The notes below the pieces were generated by a model. That model had not been told where the DNA came from, did not search any database, and was given only the letters and a program-made list of their open reading frames with translations. Both the position numbers and the translations under genes were made by a program. DNA of 64,000 nt. It comes from Hirsutella rhossiliensis. Lineage: Eukaryota > Ascomycota > Sordariomycetes > Hypocreales > Ophiocordycipitaceae. The stretch covers positions 1,116,001-1,180,000 of the forward strand of contig NW_025408681.1 in assembly GCF_020360975.1 (NCBI RefSeq). Reading direction: 5' to 3'. Positions 20,498 to 32,439 of this stretch are shown one piece after another (the stretch's first letter is position 1; the number at the start of each line of letters is the position of its first letter).

Positions 20498-22690
20498 ATG
20501 GACCCATTCGACACTGCGGCCTCGGGCTTCCAACGAAGATCGTCGACGAGGGAACCGAGACGGTCCGACAGCGCTCGCAGCGATGACGACTATGACCTGA
20601 GTGCATTTGCCATAGCAGACGGATTCCGCCCTACTCAGCCTTCCCCCGGCCCCGACATCGCACAACATGACCCTTCAATACCTCTCCCTCCCACCACACA
20701 GCCATCGCCGCCCGCTGCTTTCGCACCGACAAAGACGACTTCCGATTCCGATCGTCCGTCGAGTGCCTCCAAACCTCCGCCATCACACGATTCTCTGACG
20801 CTCCGCAACGATGGCTCCAGTTCTGCTCGTCGCCGCCATCCGGATGCACCCGTCTCGTCCGGCCTGGCCACCGGCGATGCGCTCATGCAATCCGAGCGTC
20901 CGTATCGGGGTCCGCTCGGCCCTTCACATCCATACTCAATGTATCCGCAACGCACATTCAGCACCGCTACCTCTTCCACGGCTCCCAATTCCAATCGGCA
21001 ATCGTACGTGGGTCCCCGTGGCCCGACTCATCCCTACGCACTCTACACACAAACCACGGCCGCGGGCGAGGACACGACTCAAGAAGACATCCCCGTTGGC
21101 TTCACGGGCATGGGCAACGCCTATCAACGACAGCTAGGCCCGGATGGCGAGGAAGCGGGCGATTTGATTGGGCCTCTGGGGCACATGGAAGAGCTGCCGC
21201 CCTATACCCGGTATCCCGAGGATTCGCTCGCGAGAAGAAAGTCTCCAGAACCCACAAACGATATGCCACCCACCTCAGCCGAAGCCGCCACTGGCGCGCA
21301 ACCTATCCCCGGTGCCGGAGGTCTCGGCATCGCGACACGGAATCCCGAGTTCTCATCGACCGAGGATGACCTACCCGCTCTGTCTCGTTCCCGTCCGACC
21401 TCCCGGAGTGAGGCGAGCCAGCACGAAATCAACACTGCCGCTCGCGACATCTCCGAGAAGACCACCCTGACGAAATGGCAGCGCAGGGCCAGGAAGAAGT
21501 TATGGGGCATCGTGCCCTATTGGGCGATTGCTCTGCTCGCCGTCGGCATCGTCATCGTTGGAGTGGTACTGGGCACCGTAATCGGTACCGTCCTTGCAAA
21601 GAATGACAATGCCGCTCCCCACCCGGACAGGTAAGTGATTATTTGAGCTCACACTGCTTCGGGTCATTCGGCTGACATTGCTTCGCACAGAGAGCTTGAC
21701 AGCACACCGATGGCCGCGACCACGGATGTTCAGCCTCTCAAATCGGTGCCTCCCAACTTGGCTCCGCTGGCCGTGGGTGCCTATTCTCTGCCTCCCCTTG
21801 ACACCAGCCAGGCCCCGAAATCGTGCTTCCTGAACCCGACGCAGGCCCAGGCGTGGAGTTGCGACATTCCTTTCCGATTCTACTCGATGAATGTCGCCGC
21901 TGTTCCCAACGCCCCCGACACAAAAAACTACGAGCTTACCTTGAGTGCAATCAACGCTTCCAATTCCAAGTTCATCTGGGGCGCTCAGCCCCCCAACGTC
22001 CCGGACCCTCAACCTCTCACTCTGGTTACCGACGCTTTCGAAGAGGGACGTGGTCCCGCCTGGTGGCTGAAGGTGACGTACGAAAAGACGGTCATTGTCG
22101 CCGAGGACAAGTTCCCCGGTAACCCCGGTACGAAGACGAAACGAGACGAGCATTTTCCAGGACCCGACGGTGGTGGCCCCGGTCTCCCCCCCAAGTTCAA
22201 ACGGAAGAATATAGGGGCCAAGGATGGAGACAAACCCTGGATATGCACGTGGCCCGACACGACCCTGGAAATCTTCATCTACCCCAGCCAAAACGTCAGC
22301 ATCCCGACGGCGTCCAGGTCAAGGACGGCGAGCCCGACAATGGCTACTGACATAGCAGATGCGACACCAGACGATGGGCCCGTTCCCATGCCGGCCTATC
22401 CAAAAGTCGTCAAATTCCTCGAGCGGCGCTGGTGTGATGATCCCAGTGCCGCGGCTCGCTGCCGTCAAGTCGTGATCAAGGAAGGCGGGCGTGAGAAGGA
22501 GGATCTGAAGGACCAGAACGGCAACATCATCGAGACAGTCATTATGGAGAACTGGAAGAACCCGTCTGAGCAAATCGCCCAGCGCGAACGAGAGCGGCAC
22601 GCCTTCGGCAAGCGGTCGTACCCCAATGAAATTCTGTCGAGAGAAGTCCTCGAGCTCACCGACTGCGGGTGTCTCTGGTGGTCGACGTAA
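20498..22690 (+). CDS. Fungal single-pass membrane protein, function unknown
   Basis: Two exons (20498-21630 and 21691-22690), joined by a 60-base intron with a GTAAGT donor and a split Arg codon, give 710 residues. Residues 1-335 are disordered, Ser/Pro-rich and charged. They contain two similar short motifs, GPLGPSHPYSMYPQ (about 138-151) and GPRGPTHPYALYTQ (about 172-185), a probable internal duplication. A basic stretch (WQRRARKKLWG) precedes one strong transmembrane helix at about 340-367 (YWAIALLAVGIVIVGVVLGTVI). The remaining 340 residues hold several Cys, including CGCLW at the end, as expected for an extracytoplasmic or lumenal domain. By the positive-inside rule the N-terminal half should face the cytosol. 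I recognise this as a conserved fungal architecture but can assign no function. Confidence 0.85.
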
Positions 22691-23753
22691 ACGGCGCGTT
22701 CACCAACGGCCGGGGGCGAAAATATTTGGAGCTGCTGCTTTTTCTACAGATTATTTGGAGTTTGGTTCAACGGGGCGCATCCAGGGCCATGGGGCTGTAC
22801 CGATTTAGTCACGAGGCATCACCATCGGGCGACTAGGGCCCTATTCCCTCAATTATGTCTTTGTATAATTCATGTGAAGATGGACAGGTTTTCTTCAGAA
22901 ATGTCAACCTTCACTTTTACAGATCTACGCGTAAACAAGCAGGAGATGGAGTCACAACGTCCAGTGTTCGTCTTCATTTTTGCTTGATTCGAGTTGTCTC
23001 GCATCTCATGCATTTCTCTGGCCGACCTTTGTTTTCGTGCCATTCATCACTCCGTCCGTTTTCACCCCTGATTGCCTTTCCGCTGGCGGCATTCATTTAC
23101 CAAAAATTGACATGATTGCTCCGAATTTTGCTTGAGCTTTTGCTTAATTCTATGTTCTGATGTGCCTTGGGTGGCAAGAGTGAGGGCTTGCATCGCGCGA
23201 TAGGAGACGCGAGTCGAGGGGCGTTGGGTCAAGAGAAAGGAAAGTTCTGGTTCGTCTAGGGATGTTTTTACACTGGTCGAGGTTGATACTTGGCCACGAT
23301 GTCCGTATATATTCAAGTGCGCCAGGCACGCTGCAGTGTCTGGCCATTGTACTGTACATGGGGTAATCAAAATCGCGCGAAATATACACAGATAACGCGG
23401 TACATCTATCGTCGCCTCCGCAATCTTGGAGTCGCGGGTAATGGCCATTCCCTGTGAAGGGCTACGTTTGCCGTCTGGTAGGAGAGGGCTCGCCCTTTGA
23501 TGGTCTTTGCCAGCTCAGCCGGGTTGGGACCGGCTCCGTGATGAGCGATGGAAGACGATCGCCGCCGTCCTGATCTCCTTTCATCGTCCCCGCGGAAGGG
23601 AGCAGTCTCATCAGTAAAAGGCAGTCTCGCTGAGAGGCCTCGCGCAGGACGCAAAGGGCTGTATCGCGCGACACTCGGCTAGAGAACCATCTCTCCGGTT
23701 GCCACCGCGGACGGGGATTCCTGTCGTCAACTTTAACTTTGCGGTCTCTTGAC
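22691..23753. other. Convergent 3' intergenic region
   Basis: It lies between the ends of the membrane-protein gene (+) and PEX20 (-). It is AT-richer than the neighbouring coding DNA in its first half, as expected of UTR sequence. No gene is seen. Confidence 0.5.
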
Positions 23754-24894
23754 TCAGGTCAAGGCTTGATTCTCGGCAGCCTCGCCGCCACTGGGGCCGG
23801 CCGTTTGCCGTATCTCGTTCTCGACAATGTCCTTGCGCCCGTCTCGAAAGTCGCGCATGAGCGACAGGAACACGGAATTCTGCCACTTCTCCCCGTCCTC
23901 GTGCTGCACCGATTCGAGCAGCCTCTCCGCGGCCTCGGAGACAGCCGACTTGTCCAGCGCCGCTGTGTCGTCGGCCCCCTGTTGGTCCTGTTGTACTGAC
24001 TCTAGCACCTGCGGCGCATGAAGGGGGGCTTGAGGACCCGTGGCGGGATCTCGTAGGGAGAGCTTGCTGATTTCGGGGGTCTCCAGGTCGGTAAAGTGAG
24101 TGGCGGGCGCGGTTTTCTGAGCGACGGAGGACTCTGTGGCCGCCTCGGCCATCGAAGTTTCCGGGAGGGCCGACTCGTTAAGTTCGAGTTCGCGGGCCAT
24201 TTGATCCATGGCGGCGTCCACATCGGACATACTGCCTCCGCCGTGGCTCGCCATCCACCGGGCCATTTCCTGGTCAAAGCCAGACTCAAGGGGTGGCGCC
24301 GGAGCCATGCTGCCACGGTCAATCAAGGGCGCAAAAGCCGGCCCAGGCTGGCCAAACGCAGTTCTAAAGTTGAGCATGGACGACGGAGATTGTTGGTGCT
24401 GCGCCATATGCATGACCGGTGCGGGCGCGGCGGCGCGCATCTGCTGCTGGCTGGAGAAACGGCCGAAGTCGGCGGCCCATCCACTCACATCGGGAGCAGG
24501 AGATGCGCGCGCATGGACGAATTCGGTGTGCGCGAGCGGCGACTGCAGGGCGGCGGCATGGACGGCGAGACGACTAGCGGGGTCGAGAGGTAGGGTGGAG
24601 AAGGCGGAAGCCGCTGACGGGGGCTCGTTCATGAAGGCGTCAAAGCTCTGCTGGCCAGGCGCGGCATGGCCATGGACAGATCGGAAAGACTGCAGGGAAG
24701 TGGTAAGAGAGTCAGCCCTTGGGATCGAGAGGAGAAATGGAATCGAACAGACGGCTCGCACGAGTGCTACTTACAGCGCGACCGTTGACTCCGGAGCGAT
24801 CGACGAGCCGATCCTGATGATGGCTGACATCACGGGACTGGTGGTCGATGAGGCGTTTAAAGGGCGTGCCGCCGCTGCAGGATGCCTCGGCCAT
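23754..24894 (-). CDS. PEX20: Peroxin-20-type PTS2 co-receptor
   Basis: Two exons (24894-24775 and 24689-23754) give 351 residues. PEX20 works with PEX7 to bring PTS2 cargo such as thiolase to the PEX13/PEX14 docking complex, and cycles between cytosol and peroxisome. The N-terminus MAEASCSGGTPFKRL has the conserved Cys near position 6 that is used for receptor ubiquitination and recycling. It is followed by a helix (HHQDRLVDR) typical of PEX20. The middle is Ala/Pro/Gln-rich with WxxxF-like motifs (WAADF). The C-terminal block (KWQNSVFLSLMRDFRDGRKDIV) matches the PEX7-binding end of the family. The donor is GTAAGT and the acceptor CAG. The presence of PEX20 instead of only a long PEX5 is typical of filamentous fungi. 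Confidence 0.85.
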
Positions 24895-25575
24895 GATCGC
24901 CTGGCGGGAGGAGTTGTGAGAGCTCGAGTAGAGAGTCGACGAGGGACTGCGCAAGAGGGAAGAGGTCCAAGGGCAGGTCGAGGGAGAGCTGAGCTGAGAT
25001 TGAAGTGTGCAGAAAGATTTCATCCGGATCTGTATTCTCCAAATATAGTATTTGTAGGCGGGTGTCCGTGGATCGTCTTTGTCGAGGGAGTAATAGGTAG
25101 GCAATGTAAGCGAGATGGCGATCCCATGGCGGCATGCGTCAACCGGCTGGCCCGAGGTTCGGCGGGCGGAACCTAGATATTCCGGGGCGGGTGGGCTGCC
25201 GCACACATGTTCACCGCTGCAAAGGCAGATCACGTGCAGCGCGTCTCGGAGACTTCGGGAGTCGCAAGAATCCATTTCAGCAACGATATTGGCAGCGCAT
25301 CGACACCTGGTGATAGGCTTTATCATGGTCACAGCCTGGTATTTGGTACTGCGCTCATGGCACATCCCGAAGTGGCAACCACCACGACCATTCGAAGCGC
25401 AGCCAAGTCTGGGACAGATAACAGTTTACAGGTATAGAATCGAAAGCCGTCTGCGGGCTCCTTCACGATATCGTACAATGCGTGTCTTGATGAATATTCA
25501 CTAAATATTAAAGTTAATTCCCATGTAATCTTTGCGGACACATTTGTACTTTTTCAGGAGGCCGCCGCCGTCTGC
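24895..25575. other. PEX20 promoter and downstream flank of the TRI14-like gene
   Basis: Non-coding by inspection. It should hold the PEX20 5' UTR and promoter at its left and the 3' UTR of the TRI14-like gene at its right. An AT-rich stretch lies at 25490-25550. Confidence 0.5.
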
Positions 25576-26792
25576 TTAAATCAGCAGGAGAACCAGACCA
25601 GCAGCGGCACCAAGGGCGCCCCAAGACACAATCGCTCTCCCAGAGCCGCCCTCCGGAGAGGCCGGGACGCCGGAAGCGCTGGCGCTCGTGCCCTTAGCAC
25701 CGGATGGGTTTCCAGCAAGCAGCTCCTCGACGCTATCGGTGATGTCGGCAACGGGGAACTGAGACCTGTTGCCGGGCTTGGTGCCGTCGCTGTCGGCGAA
25801 GTACTCGTGGATGGACAGGATTCGTCCTCCGGCCTCGACCGAGGCGGTGGTGAATCCCTGCTCGTCGGCAAACTTATCGGGGATGACCCCGAGCCTGTCG
25901 GCGGTGGCCCACCCATCGTTGCTACGAAGGACAACTGTGCCGTTGAGCTGGGTAGACACGAGCAGGACGGTGCCGTTGTGCATGGGCGGCAAGTAGATGC
26001 CGTCCAGGTCGGGGTTGATACTGGCGCCGCCTGAGAGCACAACCTGGACGCGCTGGTTGCTCTCCGTCATGCTGTAGCGGTACACCTGCGAGTCGTTGTT
26101 GTCGGTGATCAGCAGCGTCGTCTCGTTCAACTTGGCAACGCCGGTGAGGCCTCTGTCAGACGAGTTGGAAGCCCGCCACCACTGGGTCACGTTTCTGCCA
26201 TCGGCGCTGATGCGGAATACGCTGCCACCAAACGTCCCGATGACAAAGATGTTGCCCTCGTTGTCGTGCTCCATGTCTTGGAAACCCCTGAACTCGGGAT
26301 CGGAGTAGTTGCTGAGGTTGACAACGAAGCGGATCGTGTTGCTCTTGAGGTCGTAGCTCATGACGTTGTTGTCGCCCGCGGTGTTTGCACCCTGAGTATC
26401 AAAGGCGGCGCCGGCGTTGAGCATGACGGAGAGCCTGTCGTTTCGGTCGTCATACTGGATGCCGCTGGCGTGCATCAGAGGATCACCGCTGATGTTGGGG
26501 ATGGTGATGACCTCGTCGAGCACTCTCTGCTGTGCGATGTCATAGGTGGCGATGGTGGCGTTGTACAGAACACTGTGGGTGAGGGTCAGCGGCTGGTGAT
26601 GCTGGCTGCATACTTGAAAGCTCATTCTTACCCCATGTAAATGCGGCACCTGCTCGGGTCAAAGTCGAGGTTTTCGGGGTACAGCTGGAACGAGGTGATG
26701 TTGAAGTCGCCGCTGGGCTGTTGACAGGAGCCCGACTGTGCCGAGCCATATGAGGCCGACAAGAGCGCAAGGAGTGCAGACGTCTTGAACAT
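25576..26792 (-). CDS. TRI14-like secreted beta-propeller, probably GPI-anchored
   Basis: Two exons (26792-26632 and 26572-25576) give 385 residues. A signal peptide (MFKTSALLALLSASYGSAQS) is followed by SFQLYPENLDFDPSRCRIYMG, then blade-like repeats such as LYNATIATYDI, HASGIQYDDRNDRLSV and GAAFDTQG. Many N-x-S/T sites occur. The C-terminus ends in a Ser/Gly/Ala-rich stretch and a hydrophobic tail (LGAAAGLVLLLI), as in GPI-anchored proteins. The layout fits the six-bladed propeller family that includes TRI14, a trichothecene-cluster protein linked to plant virulence in Fusarium and not needed for toxin synthesis. No other trichothecene gene is present, so this is a stand-alone homologue whose role cannot be stated. 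Family assignment is by remembered pattern, not search. Confidence 0.75.
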
Positions 26793-28795
26793 GTTGGAAG
26801 TCGAAGCAATAGCTGTCTAAATTAGAAATGTACAAGAAAGAGGGTTGATGAAAACAGTGATAGTGTCCCTGGGTTGAGGAATTGGGTTGCATTTATACGC
26901 CCTCCACACACTCTCAACACATCAATCTCATCCACTCGGTACGAAGGCATCCCATGGAGGCGGGCGGGACCTCGTGACCGGCAAGCCCGTTGCATGGGCC
27001 AGTGCTTTAGCATGACGACCACCTGCCACAACTTCCTTGAATGACTCGCCCAGCATCAGCTTGGTAATGTTTTCCTGGCGGTGGGGAGGCCGAGAGAGGC
27101 AGAGAGGCAAATCCCACGCCATGCCGGTATTACCCTAATTAGTCGAGGTCAGGATCAGGGAACTTGAGCTGGCCACCGTCATTGCATTGCCTTGCACGGG
27201 CACTAGGTAATGACATCCGGGCCCCGAGTCGGCTCCGAGAGTCGTAGGCGCTATTTTTAGGGGGCAACCTTGTTTACAAGTTGTTTACAAAGCAACAAGC
27301 CCAAAGCTACAACATTGAATAGTAACAAATGGACAGCACTGGTCTTGCATTCTCAAGCCAACAACACTGGGCTTGGTTGCACCTCCACGTGCCGAGAGAC
27401 AAAGTTGAACTGACTACTGTGAGATACATATATCGTTCGCGAGCGAGGCTTTCAGATGCCAAGCGGGCTCGGCCGAAATCTCCCAGCGACCTCCGAACGA
27501 GTTTCAGATGACGACGAACCATCGTTCAACCCCGGCGCCTGTGTTGCTCGAGCGTTTGCTTTTCTTGGCAGCCCCGGATCTCGCCGATGCAAAACCTGCT
27601 AACCAACTTTGTTTTTGGAAGGGAGTGCGACATGGCGCCTTCAGTCTCGCAGTGTCTTTCAAGCGTTTTCGAGTCAGGCGGCATCCTTGATGAGGAGGGA
27701 AGCGTAATTAAGGCGGAATGTTCGAGTTTCAAGTCTAGTTCATTACTATGCCGATGAGTTTAGAATGTGATGCTGCAGTCTTTCGCTGGGCTGAGTGATG
27801 TCGGCTTATCCAAGTTCTGGTGTTGGTGCCACGAAATATCCCACCAGCTTCCCTTACAAGAAAGAGGGAAGCAAGCTTCTCTTTTCCATGTCTATTAGAA
27901 AGTGAAGGGGAGATTCAGCCCGGGTTTGCATCCACCTGGCTACTCTTTGCATGCTGTTGGTGTGCCGACGGTCTCCGTGTGTAGGGATTCAGGCTCGTCT
28001 CTTCCAACACGAAGCTGGTATTAAGATACAAGTAGGCTGGGTCCCTCGCGGGACCTCATGCGTCTTGGAGCTCAGTAACGCCATGGCAGTCCACCGACAG
28101 CTGCGGCTTGGCCTTTTGGCCCAACAGGATATATTTTCAAGGATCTTAAGGCTGCCAAAGAGGCGTCTTCTCAAGAGTTCCCCTGTCTCTGGGGCTTTAC
28201 TTCATCGACTTGAAAGTGGGTGTAAGATGATGCAGCTGCCACGTATCCCAACGTAGAATTCCGGGATCACGATACTGAAGTACCGCTCAGCGTGAAGCTC
28301 CTCGGCGGTCAAGGTCATCTGTTGAAGTGTCACTTCACTTTTGCCTGCACAACCCAGTGATTTCCTCACAATAGCAATGTCCGGCAAGTCAAGGAAGTAC
28401 CGCTCGGAACTTTGAAGAGCAATAAAACGCTTCACTCCTGTGGCTTTAAATCTCTTGCGCACTGCACATGTGGTATGGCGTGGATACAGAAGAGGAGACG
28501 TGGTCACTCTGTCCCAGCAGCAAGTTGAAGAGGCTCAAAAGCCAACTCCCAGCTGGGGCAAAGTGGAGCCACCGCGTCACGTGCAGCTCAAGCCCGCCAG
28601 CTGTCACCAAGACCAAGCCTCAAGTCCATCATCAAGATAGCTTCAGCTCCACGGAATAAGGTCGTTCCTCCTTTTACTCCGCCCACCTCACTTTCCCATC
28701 CCCTTCGCCTCCTTTACTTCTCACAACCCATCCCCACCTTCCTGCTTCCTACCGCTTCCCGCGTCGATTCGTCGACGCTCTTCGGCTCAAGAAAG
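26793..28795. other. Divergent intergenic region, 2 kb
   Basis: It holds the promoters of the TRI14-like gene (leftward) and SEC13 (rightward). Several ORFs of 60-100 codons show no domain. Short similar strings around AAGTACCGCTC occur at 28278 and 28396. I see no supportable gene. Confidence 0.5.
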
Positions 28796-29954
28796 ATGGT
28801 ACGGCCCAATGCAGGGAGAGGCGTCGCCTCGCGAAATAGACACCCCCAGCAGCTAACACCCCTGGCCAGGCGGCGCAGGTCATTACAAACACCGGCCACG
28901 ATGACATGATTGTACGCTGCCTCTCCATCCCCTCCCCCTCCATCTCGGCTTCGGCCCGCGAGCCATGTCTTGCCAGCCACTGCTGGACGCTGCTGACCCA
29001 GGCTTTTCTAGCACGATGCTGTCCTTGACTACTACGGCCGGAAGTTGGCGACGTGCTCGAGCGACCGTACCATCAAGATCTTCGAAATCGAGGGCGACAC
29101 ACAGCGCCTGGTAGAAACGCTCAAGGGGTAAGGCCCCGTCGCCTCCTTGGGCCTCGCGCTGCTTTGAATACAAGTCCTCGCTGACCGAGCGCGGATCTAG
29201 CCACGAGGGCGCCGTCTGGTGCATCGCCTGGGCGCATCCAAAATACGGCAACATCTTGGCCTCGGCGGGATATGATGGCAAGGTCTTCATCTGGAAAGAG
29301 CAGGGCCCCCAGAACCAGTGGCAGCGAATTTACGACTTCCCCCTCCACAAGGCCTCGGTCAACATCGTCGCTTGGGCCCCCCACGAGGCCGGCTGCCTCC
29401 TCGCCTGTGCGTCTTCAGATGGCAACGTCAGTGTCCTCGAGTTCAAGGACAACAGCTTCGACCACACCATCTTCCCGGCCCACGGCCTCGGGGTAAACTC
29501 GGTCTCGTGGGCCCCCGCCACGTCGCCCGGCAGCATCTTCAGCAGCGCCCCCGGCATGGGCTCCGTGGGCAACCGGCGCTTCGTCACAGGCGGGTCCGAC
29601 AACACGCTCAGGATCTGGGCATTTGACCCGGCCTCGCAGTCGTACAAGCAGGAGCGCGAGCCCCTCACGGGCCACACCGACTGGGTGCGCGACGTGGCTT
29701 GGTCCCCCACCTTGCTCCAAAAGTCGTACATTGCCTCGGCCTCCCAAGACAAGACGGTGCGCATCTGGGCGTCGGATGCGTCCGGCTCCGGCCAGTGGGA
29801 CTGCAAGGTCCTCAACTTTGACGCGGCCATGTGGCGGGTCTCCTGGTCGCTCAGCGGCAACGTCCTGGCCGTCAGCGGGGCGGATAACAAGGTCTCGCTG
29901 TGGAAGGAGAACCTCCGGGGCGAGTGGGAATGCGTCAAGACCATCGAGGAGTAG
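28796..29954 (+). CDS. SEC13: SEC13, COPII and nuclear-pore WD40 protein
   Basis: Four exons (28796-28798, 28870-28911, 29012-29127, 29201-29954) give 304 residues. The first exon is only the ATG: the GT donor follows it directly, and translation resumes [17 protein letters not shown]13 forms the outer COPII coat with SEC31, is a Y-complex subunit of the nuclear pore and belongs to the SEA/GATOR complex. Six WD40 blades are visible, including [52 protein letters not shown] and the C-terminal [15 protein letters not shown]. The length and the open six-blade propeller match the family. The exon structure is consistent in phase throughout. Confidence 0.95.
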
Positions 29955-30514
29955 AGAAAAAGGAGCCCCTTTGCTTCCTTTGATTTCAGTTCTTACCTTG
30001 CCAACCTTTATCGGCATCGATTGCAAGGCGTTTTGAGGCGAATAGACGCAAAGAAACGCGGTACGCCGTGGACACGACATCTGCTGGCTCGACCGCTGTC
30101 GGTAGGACCAGCACGATCACGCGGAGGCAACTTGAGCACGGTTGAGGGGGGTGCCATGAGTCTACGGACTGAGCCTGCCGTGGCTAAGGCGAAACGGTGC
30201 TGGGTGAATATCGCGTTACGGTTGAGTAGGCGCCCGAGGTGCAAGCAAGGCTGCATCAGACGTGACGGCCTGATGGATGGTTAACTAGTTCAGGTACGTG
30301 AATATATCGTATTCTGGCTGGCGACGCGCTGTGAAAGGTATCTCTCATCTCTGCGATGTTCATCACTTGTTATTCGGGGCGGAGTCGACACAATACCACG
30401 CCCTTTTTGTCGACTTTGTGCCCGCTAACACCCCCCTACTATCCATCGCCAAACCCGGATATGCCCAAGAATCATAACACTTTTCTTCTCGTTGCCCAGT
30501 TGTGTCTGTCCACA
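29955..30514. other. Convergent 3' intergenic region
   Basis: It lies between the stop codons of SEC13 (+) and the propeller gene (-). No gene is seen. Confidence 0.5.
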
Positions 30515-32439
30515 TCACGCGAGAAAGACAGCCACGACGACCGCGCACAGCACGGCCGCCCGCACGGCAGCCAAGGCGGGGGCAAGCAACGGTGCGCCGA
30601 CATTGGCCCCATCGCCGCCGTCGCCGCTCTGGTGGAGCACGAAGATCTCGCCCGTGGTGTCGGAGCTGAACCAGAGGCGGCCGCTGGCGTCCCAGGCGAG
30701 GCCGACGGGCCGGAAGCAGCCGTCCGGGCAGCTGGCCAGGTCGGGGGCCGAGAGCACGTCCACGGCAGCGTTGGTGCTGTCGCGCGGGGCCGAAGGCTCG
30801 CCCGTGGCGTTGTTGAAGGCAACGGCAGCGATGCGGTAGCCGACGGGGGATTCGCGGTTCCCTTTTTGCGCGTGAGTATGCGTATCAGTCAAAGACGCTG
30901 CGCAAAGGGAAAAGAGAGACAGGGGAGACGCGGCGAGGGGGAGGAGCACGCCAATAAGGAAGAGGTAGGAAGACGGGAAGAAATGGACTGACAGCTGCCG
31001 TGGAAGGAGATGAAGGCTCTCGATCCGTCGCCGTTGAACTTGATGTCAAGGGGCGACGAGTGCGCCTGGAAGACCAGCCGCGGCGCGACATAGTCATTGC
31101 TGCACTGCTCGTCCGACACCCTGCTGGCGGCGGCCTCGGGCCCGGCGAACTGGTCGCCTGTGCGGAGCGAGCCGGCGTCCGGTAGGGCGGTGGCGTTCCA
31201 GACGGCAAAGCACAGCGGGAAGCCGTAGTTGCCACCGCCGTCCCGGTCCGGCGCGCCGTTTCCGTCGAGGCGCCCGTGGAAGTTGAGCTCCTCGGCCGGA
31301 TTGTCGCGATGGGCATCGCGGCCGGCGCGCGTCAGCTCGTCGATGGAGTTCTCCACGGACCAGATGCCGCCGCGGGCCGGATGCTCAGCCACGCCGACGG
31401 CGTTGCGCAGGCCCCAGCCGAGAAGCACGCTGCCGTTGCCACGGCGCCCGTGGCCGCCTGCAAAGTCGATTGCCTCGTCGTCGGGCCCGAGGCCGCCCAC
31501 GTCGAAGGCGCGGATCTGCGCATGCCCGCTGGCCCTCGCGCGCGCGCCCGCGTCGCCGTCGTCGTCGAGCAGGCCGCCCCGCGACACGACGAGCGTGCCG
31601 GGCCGCTTGCGCGAGGCCAGCAGCGTGCGCGTCGTCGCCTCGCCGCGCTCCGAGGACGACAGGTTGGCCACGACGGTTCGGTTGGGGCCCGTCACCTTGC
31701 CGGTGCTGGGGTCGTAGGGCCAGGCCACGACGGAGGATGCGGACGAGGCGTAGAGCGTCTTGCCGTCGGTGGAGAGGGCGAGGCCGTGGGTGAGCTGCGG
31801 TTGGGGCGCGTGAGGTGCGTGTTAGTCGTTGTGGGAGACCCCTGAGCCGTATCATGTGTTGCTCTTGCTCTGAATTCCAACTCGTGTCGCGAATACGAGA
31901 AAGGGGTTTGCGCTCGAGGGCGACGAAGAAAAGCAAGACGGCCTTCCCATCTCTTACATGCACATATGCCTACGGATACACCACGCAACCAATACAGAGC
32001 AGATGTCGGCCCCTCCTCTGACCCCATATCCTCCGGAAACCAAGTCCCGAAGTTACAAAGGCAAGGAAGAAAAAGGAGACAGGAGGACAAGAGGCGCAAA
32101 AGTAGAGAGCCGGCTCACCTGGGTACTATTCACCACCGTCCTCGCCTCGCCCAGGACAACACACGTCGCCCCGCGATCCTGCTCCACGGCCAGGCGCAGC
32201 ACGCCCGCGCCCACGTCCACGACGAGCAGCCCGCCGGCGGCGTCGAAGGCGAGGCTGCGCGGCCGCCGCAGCCCCCGCGCCGCCAGGCGGTACGCCCAGC
32301 CGGGCGCCGCGACGGGCGCCGCGTAGTCGACGACGCGCAGCGTGTTGGGGCACCCGTCGCTGCTGCTCTGGGCTGATGATGGTGCCGCCGCGATGAGGGC
32401 GGCGAGGGCGGCCGTCGCCGCGGTGCGGAGCGAGGCCAT
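30515..32439 (-). CDS. Secreted sorbosone/glucose-dehydrogenase-like beta-propeller
   Basis: Three exons (32439-32119, 31794-30993, 30861-30515) give 489 residues. The N-terminus is a signal peptide (about residues 1-23, ending SSAQS). The body has the soluble quinoprotein glucose/sorbosone-dehydrogenase pattern: RPRSLAFDAAGGLLVVD, THGLALSTDGKTLYASS, GWGLRNAVGVAEHP with NSIDEL soon after, PLDIKFNGDGSRAFISFHGSWNR and RPVGLAWDASGRLWFSSD. The Trp of FHGSWN is created by splicing T at 30993 to GG at 30861-30860, which fixes the second intron. The C-terminus is hydrophobic (AAVLCAVVVAVFLA), so a GPI anchor or membrane tail is likely. Fungal homologues are often annotated L-sorbosone dehydrogenase, but substrate and PQQ use are unproven. 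Confidence 0.85.
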
